From: Cellulomonas sp. NTE-D12
GTDB lineage: Bacteria > Actinomycetota > Actinomycetes > Actinomycetales > Cellulomonadaceae
Direction of reading: 5' to 3'
DNA: 64,000 bases
Assembly: GCF_027923705.1 (NCBI RefSeq)
Contig: NZ_AP026442.1
Span: forward strand, 1,922,001 to 1,986,000
Shown here: in pieces, positions 24,823-33,942 of the stretch
Layout of the letters: every line of letters begins with the position of its first letter
How positions within the stretch are numbered: position 1 is the stretch's first letter
Notes under the pieces: model-generated
The model's database searches: none
Told to the model about the DNA's origin: nothing
What the model saw: only the letters and a program-made list of their open reading frames with translations
Position numbers and translations under genes: made by a program

Positions 24823-24847
24823 CGGAACCGGATGGGACCCATGCGCG

Positions 24848-24876
24848 TTGGAGGCACCAGTCGCGGCGCCTAGACT
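24848..24876 (+). promoter_or_regulatory. housekeeping-type promoter of yajC-secDF
   Basis: TTGGAG (24848-24853) and TAGACT (24871-24876) are separated by exactly 17 nt. The start of transcription would be near 24883, followed by an AGGAG ribosome site before the yajC ATG at 24916. Confidence 0.65.
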
Positions 24877-24915
24877 GCGGCGGACACACCCGATCTGCAG
24901 GAGACTCCCGCGCCC

Positions 24916-25395
24916 ATGGGCAACTACGGCTTCTACATCATCATCGCGCTGGCCTTCGGTGCGATGTGGCTCATGTCGAGCCGCACCCGCAAGCAGCAGC
25001 AGGCGGCGCAGGAGTTCCGCAACACGCTCGAGCCGGGCGACGAGGTGATGACCGGCTCCGGGTTCTTCGGCACGGTGGTCGAGGTCGAGGGCGACGTCAT
25101 CACCCTCGAGTCCACGCCGGGCAGCCGTACCCGCTGGCTGCGCGCCGCGATCTCCAAGAAGATCGAGCCCGTCGTCGCCGAGATCGGCGAGGCGGACGAC
25201 GACGAGGACGAGGACGAGCCCATCGACGTGCCGGACGACATCTCGTCGCTCGATCCGCTGCCGACCCAGGACAGCACCCGCCCCGCCGCAGGCACGAGCA
25301 CGCCGTCCGCTGCCGACGAGCCGGGCACCACGGCGGAGCCGACCACCACCGACGGTGACCGCCCGGACCGCGAGGGTGGTTCGCAGACCAAGTAG
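24916..25395 (+). CDS. yajC: preprotein translocase accessory subunit YajC
   Basis: 159 residues. One N-terminal transmembrane helix (about 4-20), then the short cytoplasmic YajC core with SRTRKQQQAAQEF, LEPGDEVMTGSGFFGTVVEV. The C-terminal 70 residues are an acidic then Ser/Thr/Pro-rich disordered tail, longer than in most bacteria. It works with SecD and SecF, which follow. Confidence 0.9.
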   Translation: MGNYGFYIIIALAFGAMWLMSSRTRKQQQAAQEFRNTLEPGDEVMTGSGFFGTVVEVEGDVITLESTPGSRTRWLRAAISKKIEPVVAEIGEADDDEDEDEPIDVPDDISSLDPLPTQDSTRPAAGTSTPSAADEPGTTAEPTTTDGDRPDREGGSQTK

Positions 25396-25461
25396 CAGCA
25401 CCGGCCGGGGGACGCGCCCTCGGCCTCGTCCCCACCGGCGGCAGGCGTCGCCGGTGCGCGC

Positions 25462-27408
25462 ATGAGAGAGAAGACGTTGGCCGCTCCGACACGCCGGCAA
25501 CACCCGGTCCGCACGCTCACCACGCTCGGCGTCCTGATCGTCGTGGCCTTCGCCGCGATCGTCGCGGGGACGAAGTGGTCCTCCGCGACGTTCGCGCCGA
25601 AGCTGGCCCTCGACCTCGAAGGCGGCACCCAGATCATCCTCACGCCGGTCGCGCAGCAGGCCGGTCAGGTGACCTCCACGACGATCAACCAGGCGATCGA
25701 CGTCATCCGGCAGCGTGTCGACTCCTCCGGCGTCGCCGAGGCTCAGATCACCAGCCAGAGCGGCAACAAGATCGTCGTCGCGCTTCCCGGCCACCCGTCC
25801 GACGAGACGCTGAACCTGGTGCGGACCTCCGCCCAGATGGAGTTCCGGCCGGTGCTGCAGGTCGGCAACCCGGGCCCGTCGCCGTCCGCGACCGCCTCCG
25901 CCACCCCGACACCGGGGGCGACTCCGTCGTCCGCCGCCACCCCCGCCGCGACGCCGTCCGCCACGGCGACGGCCGGGGCGAACCCTGCCGCGTCCGCCAG
26001 CGCGAGCCCTGCGGCCTCCGCGGGCGCCACGCCGGCGCCGTCCCCCTCGGCCACCGGACCGACGTCGCCGAGCGACGTCGCCTACTACGTCACTCCGGAC
26101 GTGCAGGCCAAGTTCGACTCGCTGGACTGCACACAGGCGTCCAACCGGACGGGTGGTGTCAACGGCCCGGCCGACGCCGCCTTCGTGACCTGCGACACCG
26201 CCGGCACCGCGAAGTACATCCTCGGGCCGGTCGAGGTCAAGGGCTCCCACATCGCCAGCGCCTCGTCGGGCCTCAACCGCCTGCAGAACGGCGGCACCGG
26301 CAACCAGTGGGTGGTCGAGCTGTCGTTCGACTCCACCGGCACCACGCAGTTCGGCAACGTGAGCTCGCGGCTCTACAGCGAGACGGCGCCGCTCAACCGG
26401 TTCGGCATCGTCCTCGACGGTCTCGTCATCGAGGCGCCGACGATGAACGGCGTCATCAACAACGGTCAGGCGGAGATCTCCGGGTCCTTCACCCGGCAGA
26501 GCGCGGCCACCCTGGCCAGCCAGCTGAACTTCGGCGCGCTGCCGATCAGCTTCCAGGTGGAGAGCGAGCAGCAGATCTCGGCGACGCTCGGTTCCGAGCA
26601 GCTGCAGAAGGGCCTGCTCGCCGGCCTGATCGGCATGGTGCTGGTCGTCATCTACTCGCTGGTCCAGTACCGGGTGCTCGGCCTGCTGACGGTCGCCTCG
26701 CTGGTGCTCGCCGCGATCATCACGTACGCGGTGATCACCCTGCTGTCCTGGACGCAGGGCTACCGCCTGTCGCTCCCCGGTGTCGCCGGTCTGATCGTGG
26801 CGATCGGTATCACGGCCGACTCCTTCATCGTCTACTTCGAACGGATCCGCGACGAGCTGCGCGAAGGGCGTGTGCTCGGCGGTGCGGTCGAGCGCGGCTG
26901 GGACCGGGCACGGCGCACCATCCTGGCGTCCGACGCGGTCAACTTCCTCGCCGCCGTCGTCCTCTACGTCCTCGCCGTCGGCAGCGTGCGCGGCTTCGCG
27001 TTCACGCTGGGACTGACGACGATCATCGACCTCGTCATCGTCTTCACGTTCACGCACCCGATGATGGAGATCATCAGCCGCTGGCCGTTCTTCACCGAGG
27101 GCCACCGCTTCTCCGGCCTCGACCCGCGGCGCCTCGGCGTGCCGACCACCCGCTACGTCGGGCGCGGCCGTGTGGTCACCGCTGGCGAGTCGACCGCGAC
27201 GGCGGCCCCCGAGGCCGCCGACCAGGGGAGCGGTCGCCGCAACCCCGTGCCCGTCGGCTCCGGCGCAGGCACGGGCCCCGTGGCTGCCGCCGGCGGCATG
27301 ACGATCGCCGAACGGCGGGCCGCCCAGCGACGAGCCCAGGCAGGCAGCCCGCCCACCGACGCCGGCGCCGACGAGACGCCCACCGCCACCGAAGGGGACG
27401 AGCACTGA
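25462..27408 (+). CDS. secD: protein translocase subunit SecD
   Basis: 648 residues. RND-superfamily membrane protein that uses the proton gradient to pull secreted proteins out of the Sec channel. First transmembrane helix about 18-36, LDLEGGTQIILTP next to it, a large extracytoplasmic domain, then the five-helix C-terminal membrane core with GLLAGLIGMVLVV and the ITADSFIVYFERIRDE motif. A low-complexity insertion rich in Ala, Pro, Ser and Thr (about residues 133-206) interrupts the extracytoplasmic domain, and there is a second disordered stretch at the C-terminus (about 575-648). The stop and the secF start share one base (TGATG). Confidence 0.95.
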   Translation: MREKTLAAPTRRQHPVRTLTTLGVLIVVAFAAIVAGTKWSSATFAPKLALDLEGGTQIILTPVAQQAGQVTSTTINQAIDVIRQRVDSSGVAEAQITSQSGNKIVVALPGHPSDETLNLVRTSAQMEFRPVLQVGNPGPSPSATASATPTPGATPSSAATPAATPSATATAGANPAASASASPAASAGATPAPSPSATGPTSPSDVAYYVTPDVQAKFDSLDCTQASNRTGGVNGPADAAFVTCDTAGTAKYILGPVEVKGSHIASASSGLNRLQNGGTGNQWVVELSFDSTGTTQFGNVSSRLYSETAPLNRFGIVLDGLVIEAPTMNGVINNGQAEISGSFTRQSAATLASQLNFGALPISFQVESEQQISATLGSEQLQKGLLAGLIGMVLVVIYSLVQYRVLGLLTVASLVLAAIITYAVITLLSWTQGYRLSLPGVAGLIVAIGITADSFIVYFERIRDELREGRVLGGAVERGWDRARRTILASDAVNFLAAVVLYVLAVGSVRGFAFTLGLTTIIDLVIVFTFTHPMMEIISRWPFFTEGHRFSGLDPRRLGVPTTRYVGRGRVVTAGESTATAAPEAADQGSGRRNPVPVGSGAGTGPVAAAGGMTIAERRAAQRRAQAGSPPTDAGADETPTATEGDEH

Positions 27409-28505
27409 TGGCCGTCGGATTCGCCCAGTGGGGCAACGACCTGTACACCGGTCGGCGCTCGTACGACATCGTCGGCCGCCGTCGCGTCTGGTACGTCGTC
27501 GCCGCCGTGCTCGTCGTCAGCTCCGTGGTGCTGCTCTTCGCCCCCGGGCTCAACCCGGGCATCGAGTTCCGCGGCGGCTCGGAGTTCGTCGTCTCCGGCA
27601 TCTCGAACAAGGACCAGCAGCTCGCGGTCACGACCGTGCAGGCCGTCGACACCAAGGAGGTGCCGCGCGTCAGCTCGGTGGGCAGCAGCGCGCTGCGCGT
27701 GCAGACCCGGACGCTGAGCAACACCCAGGTGGAGCAGGTCAAGGGCTCGCTGGCTAAGGCCTACGGTGTGCCCGAGACGCAGGTGACCAGCACGTTCATC
27801 GGCCCGACGTGGGGCGGTGACGTGTCTCGCAAGGCGGCGACCAGCCTCGTCGTGTTCCTCGTGCTCGTCGCGGCCGTCATGACGCTGTACTTCCGGAACT
27901 GGCGGATGGCCGTCTCGGCGCTGGTCGCGCTGTTCCACGACGTCACGCTGACCGCCGGCGTCTACGCGGCCGTCGGCTGGGAGGTCACCCCGGCGACGGT
28001 GGTCGGCTTCCTGACCATCCTCGGCTACTCGATCTACGACACCGTCGTGGTCTTCGACAAGGTGCGCGAGAACACGGACGGCGTGCTCGACCAGTCGCGC
28101 TACACCTATGCGGAGAAGGCCAACCTCGCGGTCAACCAGACGCTGGTGCGGTCGATCAACACCTCGGTCGTCGCGCTCCTGCCCGTCGCGTCGATCCTGT
28201 TCATCGGCGCGTTCGTCCTCGGCGCGGGGACGCTGCGAGACATCGCCCTCGCCCTGTTCGTCGGCATGCTGGTCGGCACGTTCTCGTCCATCTTCCTGGC
28301 GACCCCGCTCGAGGTGACGCTCAGGGAGCGGGAGCCCGCGCTGCGTGCGCACCGCGACCGGGTGCTCGCCGCCCGGACCGGATCCGGTTCGCCGGCCGCT
28401 GCCGGCGAGGCACCCCTCGTGGGCGCCGCCACGCGCACCGTCGGTCCGCTGCACCCCGGCTCGCACCAGGGCGTCGCGGCCCAGCCGCGCCGCCGGCGCC
28501 GGTGA
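27408..28505 (+). CDS. secF: protein translocase subunit SecF
   Basis: 365 residues, ATG at 27408 overlapping the secD stop. Six transmembrane helices; landmarks FRGGSEFVVSG in the first periplasmic part, WGGDVSRKAATSL, FHDVTLTAGVYAAVGWEVTP and LGYSIYDTVVVFDKVRENT, and NQTLVRSINTS, characteristic of SecF. Tail of about 60 residues is Arg/Ala/Pro-rich. Overlaps apt by GTGA. Confidence 0.96.
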   Translation: MAVGFAQWGNDLYTGRRSYDIVGRRRVWYVVAAVLVVSSVVLLFAPGLNPGIEFRGGSEFVVSGISNKDQQLAVTTVQAVDTKEVPRVSSVGSSALRVQTRTLSNTQVEQVKGSLAKAYGVPETQVTSTFIGPTWGGDVSRKAATSLVVFLVLVAAVMTLYFRNWRMAVSALVALFHDVTLTAGVYAAVGWEVTPATVVGFLTILGYSIYDTVVVFDKVRENTDGVLDQSRYTYAEKANLAVNQTLVRSINTSVVALLPVASILFIGAFVLGAGTLRDIALALFVGMLVGTFSSIFLATPLEVTLREREPALRAHRDRVLAARTGSGSPAAAGEAPLVGAATRTVGPLHPGSHQGVAAQPRRRRR

Positions 28506-29065
28506 GCGCCGCACCCGCAGCGTCCGGCGTCCCCGACCGTGCGGCGGTCGCGGCACGCGTCTCGGAGCTGATGCGCGAGGTTCCCGACTACCCGGAGCCG
28601 GGGATCCTGTTCCGCGACATCACCCCGGTGCTGGCCGACGCGCAGGCGTTCGCCGACCTGGTCGCCGTCATGGCCGCGGCCGCGCCCGGCCCAGTCGACC
28701 TGGTGGCGGGGATGGAGTCGCGCGGCTTCCTCCTCGCAGCACCCGTCGCGGTCGCGCTCGGCGCCGGCCTGGTGCCGGTGCGCAAGGCGGGCAAGCTGCC
28801 CGGTCCGACGCTCTCCGAGACCTACGAGCTCGAGTACGGCACGGCGACGCTGGAGCTGCACCCGTTCACGGTTCCGGCGGGCTCCCGGGTGCTCGTGCTC
28901 GACGACGTGCTGGCCACCGGCGGTACCGCGGCTGCCACGCTGCGCCTGTTCGCCGACTGCGGCGCCCAGGTGGTCGGCATCGGGGTCCTGGCCGAGCTGG
29001 CGGCGCTCCGAGGCCGCGACCAGGTACCCGGCGTACCGGTGGACGCGCTGCTGACCCTGCCGTGA
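28502..29065 (+). CDS. apt: adenine phosphoribosyltransferase
   Basis: 187 residues. Salvages adenine to AMP with PRPP. The PRPP-binding loop VLVLDDVLATGGTAAA is complete, and FRDITPVL and GMESRGFLLAAPVA are typical of Apt. GTG 28502 overlaps secF. The order secDF-apt-rel is conserved in Actinobacteria and links purine salvage with the (p)ppGpp gene that follows. Confidence 0.96.
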   Translation: MSAAPAASGVPDRAAVAARVSELMREVPDYPEPGILFRDITPVLADAQAFADLVAVMAAAAPGPVDLVAGMESRGFLLAAPVAVALGAGLVPVRKAGKLPGPTLSETYELEYGTATLELHPFTVPAGSRVLVLDDVLATGGTAAATLRLFADCGAQVVGIGVLAELAALRGRDQVPGVPVDALLTLP

Positions 29066-29111
29066 GGCTCCGCCCGGACGGGCTGCGTGACGGCCCCCGG
29101 ACGTCCCGCCG

Positions 29112-29117
29112 TACACT
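29112..29117 (+). promoter_or_regulatory. candidate -10 element for rel
   Basis: TACACT, about 95 nt before the rel ATG; a weak GTGACG -35-like sequence lies at 29087-29092, 19 nt upstream. Confidence 0.35.
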
Positions 29118-29208
29118 CGCACGCACACAGCGGTGCCGCTCCGCCCGACGGAATCGGTGACCCTCGTCAGGCGTTGGTAGTGGGACCGCGGGGAGAGGGG
29201 GTGTCGAC

Positions 29209-31518
29209 ATGACGGAGCAGCAGGTCGCGCCCGCGCAGTCGGACCCCGGCGACTCCCACGGCTCGAGCGCACGGTTGCGTGCGCGTCTGGCGCGGCTCAG
29301 CGGCCGCGGGACGACGACGTCGCCGGCGATCGAGCCGGTGCTCCAGGCCGCCCGGACGAACCATCCGAAGGCCGACCTGTCGATCCTCGAGCAGGCGTAC
29401 GCCGTCGCGGAGAAGGCCCACCGCGGCCAGCTGCGCAAGAGCGGTGACCCGTACATCACCCACCCCGTCGCGGTCGCCACCATCCTGGCCGAGCTCGGCA
29501 TGACGCCGTCCACGCTGGCCGCTGCCCTCCTGCACGACACCGTCGAGGACACCGACTACTCCCTCGACCAGCTGCGCGCCGACTTCGGTCCCGAGGTCGC
29601 GATGCTGGTCGACGGCGTGACCAAGCTCGACAAGGTCCAGTACGGGGACGCCGCCCAGGCCGAGACGGTCCGCAAGATGGTCGTCGCGATGGCGCACGAC
29701 ATCCGGGTGCTGGTGATCAAGCTGGCGGACCGGCTGCACAACGCGCGCACCTGGAAGTTCGTCTCCCCGGCCTCCGCCGAGCGCAAGGCGCGCGAGACGC
29801 TCGAGATCTACGCCCCGCTGGCCCACCGGCTCGGTATGAACACCATCAAGTGGGAGCTCGAGGACCTGTCGTTCGCGACGCTGTACCCCAAGGTCTACGA
29901 CGAGATCGTGCACCTGGTGGCCGAGCGCGCGCCGGCCCGCGAGGAGTACCTCGGGATCGTCCGCGAGCAGGTCAGCGCCGACCTGCGGGCCGCGAAGATC
30001 AAGGCGACGGTCACCGGCCGCCCGAAGCACTACTACTCGATCTACCAGAAGATGATCGTGCGGGGCCGCGACTTCGCCGACATCTACGACCTGGTGGGCG
30101 TGCGCGTCCTCGTCGACACGGTCCGTGACTGCTATGCGGCGCTCGGCGCGCTGCACGCGCGATGGAACCCGGTACCGGGCCGGTTCAAGGACTACATCGC
30201 GATGCCCAAGTTCAACCTGTACCAGTCGCTGCACACGACGGTGATCGGGCCCGGCGGCAAGCCGGTGGAGATCCAGATCCGCACGCACGACATGCACCGT
30301 CGTGCGGAGTACGGCGTCGCGGCCCACTGGAAGTACAAGGAGAACGCGAAGAACGGCACCGCCGAGGCAGCCGGCGACATGACGTGGCTGCGCCAGCTGG
30401 TCGACTGGCAGAAGGAGACGGCCGACCCGACAGAGTTCCTCGACTCGCTGCGCTTCGAGATCGCCGGGTCCGAGGTCTACGTCTTCACGCCCAAGGGCGA
30501 CGTCATCGCGCTGCCGCAGGGATCGACGCCCGTCGACTTCGCCTACGCCGTGCACACGCAGGTGGGCCACCGCACGATGGGCGCCCGGGTCAACGGCCGC
30601 CTCGTGCCGCTGGACTCGACGCTCGAGAACGGCGACGTCGTCGACGTCTTCACCTCCAAGTCCGAGACTGCCGGCCCGTCGCGTGACTGGCTGGGCTTCG
30701 TCAAGAGCCCGCGCGCCCGCAACAAGATCCGGCAGTGGTTCACCAAGGAGCGCCGCGAGGAGGCCGTCGAGCGCGGCAAGGACGCGCTGGCCAAGGCGAT
30801 GCGCAAGCAGAACCTGCCCATGCAGCGGCTGCTGTCGCACGAGTCGCTCGTCGCCCTGGCGAACGAGATGCGGTACCCGGACGTCACCGCGCTGTACGGG
30901 GCGATCGGGGAGAACCAGGTCGCCGCCAGCACCGTGGTCCAGCGGCTGGTGCACTCCCTCGGCGGCGAGCCCGCGGCGGAGGAGGACATCGCCGAGACGG
31001 CGCGTCCTGGGCCGACGGCCCGGCGGGTGCGCACCGGCGACCCGGGTGTGGTGGTCAAGGGCGTCGACGACGTGTGGGTCAAGCTCGCCAAGTGCTGCAC
31101 GCCGGTGCCCGGCGACGAGATCATCGGCTTCGTCACCCGCGGGGCCGGCGTCAGCGTGCACCGGGCCGACTGCGTGAACGTCGACAACCTGCGCAGCCAG
31201 CCCGAGCGGCTGGTGGACGTCAGCTGGGGTCACACGAGCTCGCAGCTGTTCCTGGTGCAGATCCAGGTCGAGGCGCTGGACCGGTCCCGGCTGCTGTCGG
31301 ACGTCACCCGGGTGCTGTCCGACCACCACGTCAACATCCTGTCGGCGGCGGTCTCCACGTCCCGGGACCGCGTGGCGTTGTCCCGGTTCGTGTTCGAGAT
31401 GGCGGAGCCGTCCCACCTGGCCTCGGTGCTCTCCGCGGTCCGGAAGGTCGAGGGTGTGTTCGACGTCTACCGGATCACCGGAGCCCGTACGGCGGACGAG
31501 CCGGCCATCCGGGCCTGA
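29209..31518 (+). CDS. rel: bifunctional (p)ppGpp synthetase/hydrolase Rel
   Basis: 769 residues. Long RelA/SpoT homologue controlling the stringent response on ribosomes. Domains in order: HD hydrolase (about 60-210; HRGQLRKSGDPYITHP, HDTVED and DRLHNARTW intact, so hydrolase is active), synthetase (about 240-370; GRPKHYYSIYQKM, RVLVDTVRDCYAALG, FKDYIAMPKFNLYQSLHTTV), TGS (EVYVFTPKGDV ... PVDFAYAVHT), helical and zinc-finger-like part with AKCCTPVPGD, and the C-terminal ACT domain. A purine-rich GGGAGAGGGGG ribosome site precedes ATG 29209. Confidence 0.97.
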   Translation: MTEQQVAPAQSDPGDSHGSSARLRARLARLSGRGTTTSPAIEPVLQAARTNHPKADLSILEQAYAVAEKAHRGQLRKSGDPYITHPVAVATILAELGMTPSTLAAALLHDTVEDTDYSLDQLRADFGPEVAMLVDGVTKLDKVQYGDAAQAETVRKMVVAMAHDIRVLVIKLADRLHNARTWKFVSPASAERKARETLEIYAPLAHRLGMNTIKWELEDLSFATLYPKVYDEIVHLVAERAPAREEYLGIVREQVSADLRAAKIKATVTGRPKHYYSIYQKMIVRGRDFADIYDLVGVRVLVDTVRDCYAALGALHARWNPVPGRFKDYIAMPKFNLYQSLHTTVIGPGGKPVEIQIRTHDMHRRAEYGVAAHWKYKENAKNGTAEAAGDMTWLRQLVDWQKETADPTEFLDSLRFEIAGSEVYVFTPKGDVIALPQGSTPVDFAYAVHTQVGHRTMGARVNGRLVPLDSTLENGDVVDVFTSKSETAGPSRDWLGFVKSPRARNKIRQWFTKERREEAVERGKDALAKAMRKQNLPMQRLLSHESLVALANEMRYPDVTALYGAIGENQVAASTVVQRLVHSLGGEPAAEEDIAETARPGPTARRVRTGDPGVVVKGVDDVWVKLAKCCTPVPGDEIIGFVTRGAGVSVHRADCVNVDNLRSQPERLVDVSWGHTSSQLFLVQIQVEALDRSRLLSDVTRVLSDHHVNILSAAVSTSRDRVALSRFVFEMAEPSHLASVLSAVRKVEGVFDVYRITGARTADEPAIRA

Positions 31519-31551
31519 GCCCGCGCCCGGCGACCCGCTGGGTCCGGGGAC

Positions 31552-32109
31552 TCACAGCCGTCCGAGCAGCTCGCGAGCCTGCCGCAGCCCGCGTCCTCCC
31601 GCGGCCTCCTCCAGGCGCGCCCGGGCCGCCGCGGGGTCGAAGCCGACCCTGCACAGCCCCTCGAGCAGCACGGCGGCCACCGGCGCGGGCAGCCACCGTG
31701 CGACGTCCAGCCCCGTCCGCTGCACGGTCGTCACCCGGGAGCGACCCAGGGTCAGGACGTCCTCCGCGGGGAGCGGGGCCTCGGCACTCGCCCGCCACGG
31801 GTCGGGGTCCGTACGCCGGCCCCTCGGGGGAACGAGCACGTCGACGCGTGACGGTGCAGGACCGCCGAGGTGCACCCATGCGGCACTCGCCCGGCCGACC
31901 ACGCCGCGAGCCGGCACGACGTCCGCGACGGCAGCCAGCCGCATGGTCGGTGAGACGTCGAGACCGGCAGCGACGGCCACGTCGCCCCACAGCACCGCCA
32001 CCGTCCCGTCGCGGCACATGCCGGCCCACGCAAGCGCTCCGACATCGCTCCTGCGGACAAGCTCGGGAACGGGTACGTGGACGGGCACGAGGGCATGGAG
32101 CGCGGACAC
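31552..32109 (-). CDS. AbiEi-antitoxin-like protein without nuclease domain, function unknown
   Basis: 185 residues. No signal peptide or membrane helix. The middle and C-terminal parts resemble the AbiEi-type domain often fused to DUF559 in Actinobacteria: RASAAWVHL ... SRVDVLVPPRGRR (dyad of strands) and GRSRVTTVQRTGLDVARWLP (the V-T-x-x-x-R-T-x-x-D-x-A-R pattern). Neither a DUF559 nuclease nor an AbiEii-type nucleotidyltransferase toxin is adjacent, so a functional toxin-antitoxin pair is not supported. Convergent with rel. Confidence 0.45.
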   Translation of the reverse strand: MSALHALVPVHVPVPELVRRSDVGALAWAGMCRDGTVAVLWGDVAVAAGLDVSPTMRLAAVADVVPARGVVGRASAAWVHLGGPAPSRVDVLVPPRGRRTDPDPWRASAEAPLPAEDVLTLGRSRVTTVQRTGLDVARWLPAPVAAVLLEGLCRVGFDPAAARARLEEAAGGRGLRQARELLGRL

Positions 32110-32196
32110 GCCGTCAGCATGCCGTCGGGCACGGCGACCGGTCGACCGCCCTGTGGACGACCCCGGCCGCGGGGCCCGACGACGGGCGCCAGGCGC

Positions 32197-33942
32197 TCAG
32201 CCCCGGGCGTCCTGCGCTGCGCGCTGAACCTGCTCGAGCCAGGCGCGGCGAGCGTCGAGCGCCGCCTGCGCCTCCGCCACGGCCCGGGCGTCACCCTTGG
32301 CGCGGGCACGAGCGAGGTCCGCCTCGAGACCGGCGATCGCCTGCTCGAGCTGGGCGGCAGCCCCCTCGGCGCGCGCCCTCGTCTCCGGGTTGGTCCGGCG
32401 CCACTGGGCGTCGTCCGCCTCCCGGACTGCCTGCTCGACCGCCCGGAGACGGCCCTCGACGCGCTGCACGTCCCCGCGTGGCACCTTCCCGGCCGCCTCC
32501 CAGCGCTCCTGCACGGAACGCAGGGCCGCCTTGGCAGCCCCGAGGTTCCGGACCGGCAGCAGGGCCTCCGCCTCGGCGAGCAGCGCCTCCTTGACGACGA
32601 GGTTCGCCTGGTACTCCGTGTCGGTGGCCTGGTTGGCCGCGTCGCGTGCCGCGAAGAAGGCGTCCTGGGCCGCGCGGAACCGGGCCCACAGCGCGTCGTC
32701 GACCGGGCGGCTGGCCCGTCCGGCGGCCTTCCACTGCGTCATGAGGTCGCGGAAGGCACCCGCCGTCGGCCCCCACTCGGTGCTGGCGGACAGCCGCTCG
32801 GCCTCGGCCACCAGCGCCTCCTTGGCGCCCTTGGCTGCGGCGTTGCGCGACTCGAGCTCGGCGAAGAAGTGCCGCCGCTCGCGGTCGAACGTGGTGCGCG
32901 CGTGGCTGAACCGCTTCCAGAGCGCCTCCTCCGTCGCCCTGTCGAGACGCGGCCCGGAGCGCTGGGCCTCCTTCCACTGGTCCAGCAGCGCGCGGAGCTG
33001 TTCGCCCGCCGGCCGCCACTGGATCCGGCTGGGATCCGTCTCGGCGATCTTCTCCGCCTGCTCCACCAACGTGGTGCGCGCAGCGGCAGCTGCCTCGCGG
33101 GCGGCTGCACGCTCGGCCTCTGCGGCGGCCCGCCGCTCGGCGGCGACGGCACGGAGGGCGTCCAAGCGATCGCGCAGCCCGACGAGGTCACCGACCGCTG
33201 CGGGAGCCGCCAGCTCCTCGGTCAGCTTGCCGAGGGTCTGGTCGATCTCCTTGACCGAGAGGTCCGTCGCGGAGAGCCGCGCCTCGAACAGCACCACCTT
33301 GGCCTGCAGGTCGAGGAACCGACGCACGTAGAGCGCGAGTGCCTCGTCCGGGGTGGCCCCGGGGAACTGGCCGACCTCACGCTCGGTCCCGCCGTCGCGG
33401 ACGAACACCGTCCCGGTGTCGTCGACGCGGCCGAACTCGGCCGCGCGCGCCGCTTCAGCGGGGTCCACCGGCGCGACCGGGGCGGGGGCCGCAGCCGGCG
33501 CGGTCGCCGCCGCCGCGGGTCGGCCGGCAGGACGAGGTGCAGGCCGAACCGAGGCGGGGCTGGGGCGGGGGCCGGGGCGAGGAGCCGGACGGGGTCCGGG
33601 GACCGGGGCCGACGGCGCGGGGGCGGTGTCCGGCAGCGGGGCCCCGGCCTCCGGCGCAGCCGGTGCGTCGGAGGTCGTGGGCTCCGCTGCATCGGCGGCG
33701 TCCGTGGTGGCCGTCGGCTCCGTGCTCTCGTCGGCGGGCGCGCCGTCGGCACCCTGGTCAGCAGGAGCGGGCTCGGCGTCGGACGACGCGGCAGCAGCAG
33801 GCTGCTCGGCGGGGGCGGTCACCGGCTCGGCGGCCGATTCGACTGCCGTGTCGACGTCGTTCGCGGCCTCCGCCGTGGTGGGGACCGTCGTGGCCTCGCC
33901 GTCCTCGTCGGGCGCCGTCGGCGTCTGGGGGCTCTGCGTCAC
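32197..33942 (-). CDS. DUF349 repeat protein
   Basis: 581 residues. The first 130 residues are a low-complexity Ala/Glu/Pro/Thr tail. The rest is helical, made of several DUF349 repeats of about 70-75 residues, each with W-K-x-A-G and an LWxRFxxAR/QD-like motif (for example DQWKEAQRSGP, LWKRFSHART; TQWKAAGRASRP, LWARFRAAQDAFF; QERWEAAGKVPR). Charged coiled-coil segments link the repeats. The function is unknown. GTG start overlaps the stop of the upstream peptidyl-prolyl isomerase gene as GTGA. Confidence 0.85.
   Translation of the reverse strand: MTQSPQTPTAPDEDGEATTVPTTAEAANDVDTAVESAAEPVTAPAEQPAAAASSDAEPAPADQGADGAPADESTEPTATTDAADAAEPTTSDAPAAPEAGAPLPDTAPAPSAPVPGPRPAPRPGPRPSPASVRPAPRPAGRPAAAATAPAAAPAPVAPVDPAEAARAAEFGRVDDTGTVFVRDGGTEREVGQFPGATPDEALALYVRRFLDLQAKVVLFEARLSATDLSVKEIDQTLGKLTEELAAPAAVGDLVGLRDRLDALRAVAAERRAAAEAERAAAREAAAAARTTLVEQAEKIAETDPSRIQWRPAGEQLRALLDQWKEAQRSGPRLDRATEEALWKRFSHARTTFDRERRHFFAELESRNAAAKGAKEALVAEAERLSASTEWGPTAGAFRDLMTQWKAAGRASRPVDDALWARFRAAQDAFFAARDAANQATDTEYQANLVVKEALLAEAEALLPVRNLGAAKAALRSVQERWEAAGKVPRGDVQRVEGRLRAVEQAVREADDAQWRRTNPETRARAEGAAAQLEQAIAGLEADLARARAKGDARAVAEAQAALDARRAWLEQVQRAAQDARG

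Noticed and set aside
23365..27405. Very long open frame on the minus strand (over 1300 codons) opposite ruvB-yajC-secD
   Set aside because: It is antisense to well-supported genes with intact motifs and has the Arg/Gly/His-rich composition of a shadow frame in GC-rich DNA.
31526..31549. Terminator between the convergent rel and AbiEi-like genes
   Set aside because: Only a 5-bp GACCC/GGGTC stem with mismatched flanks; too weak to list.
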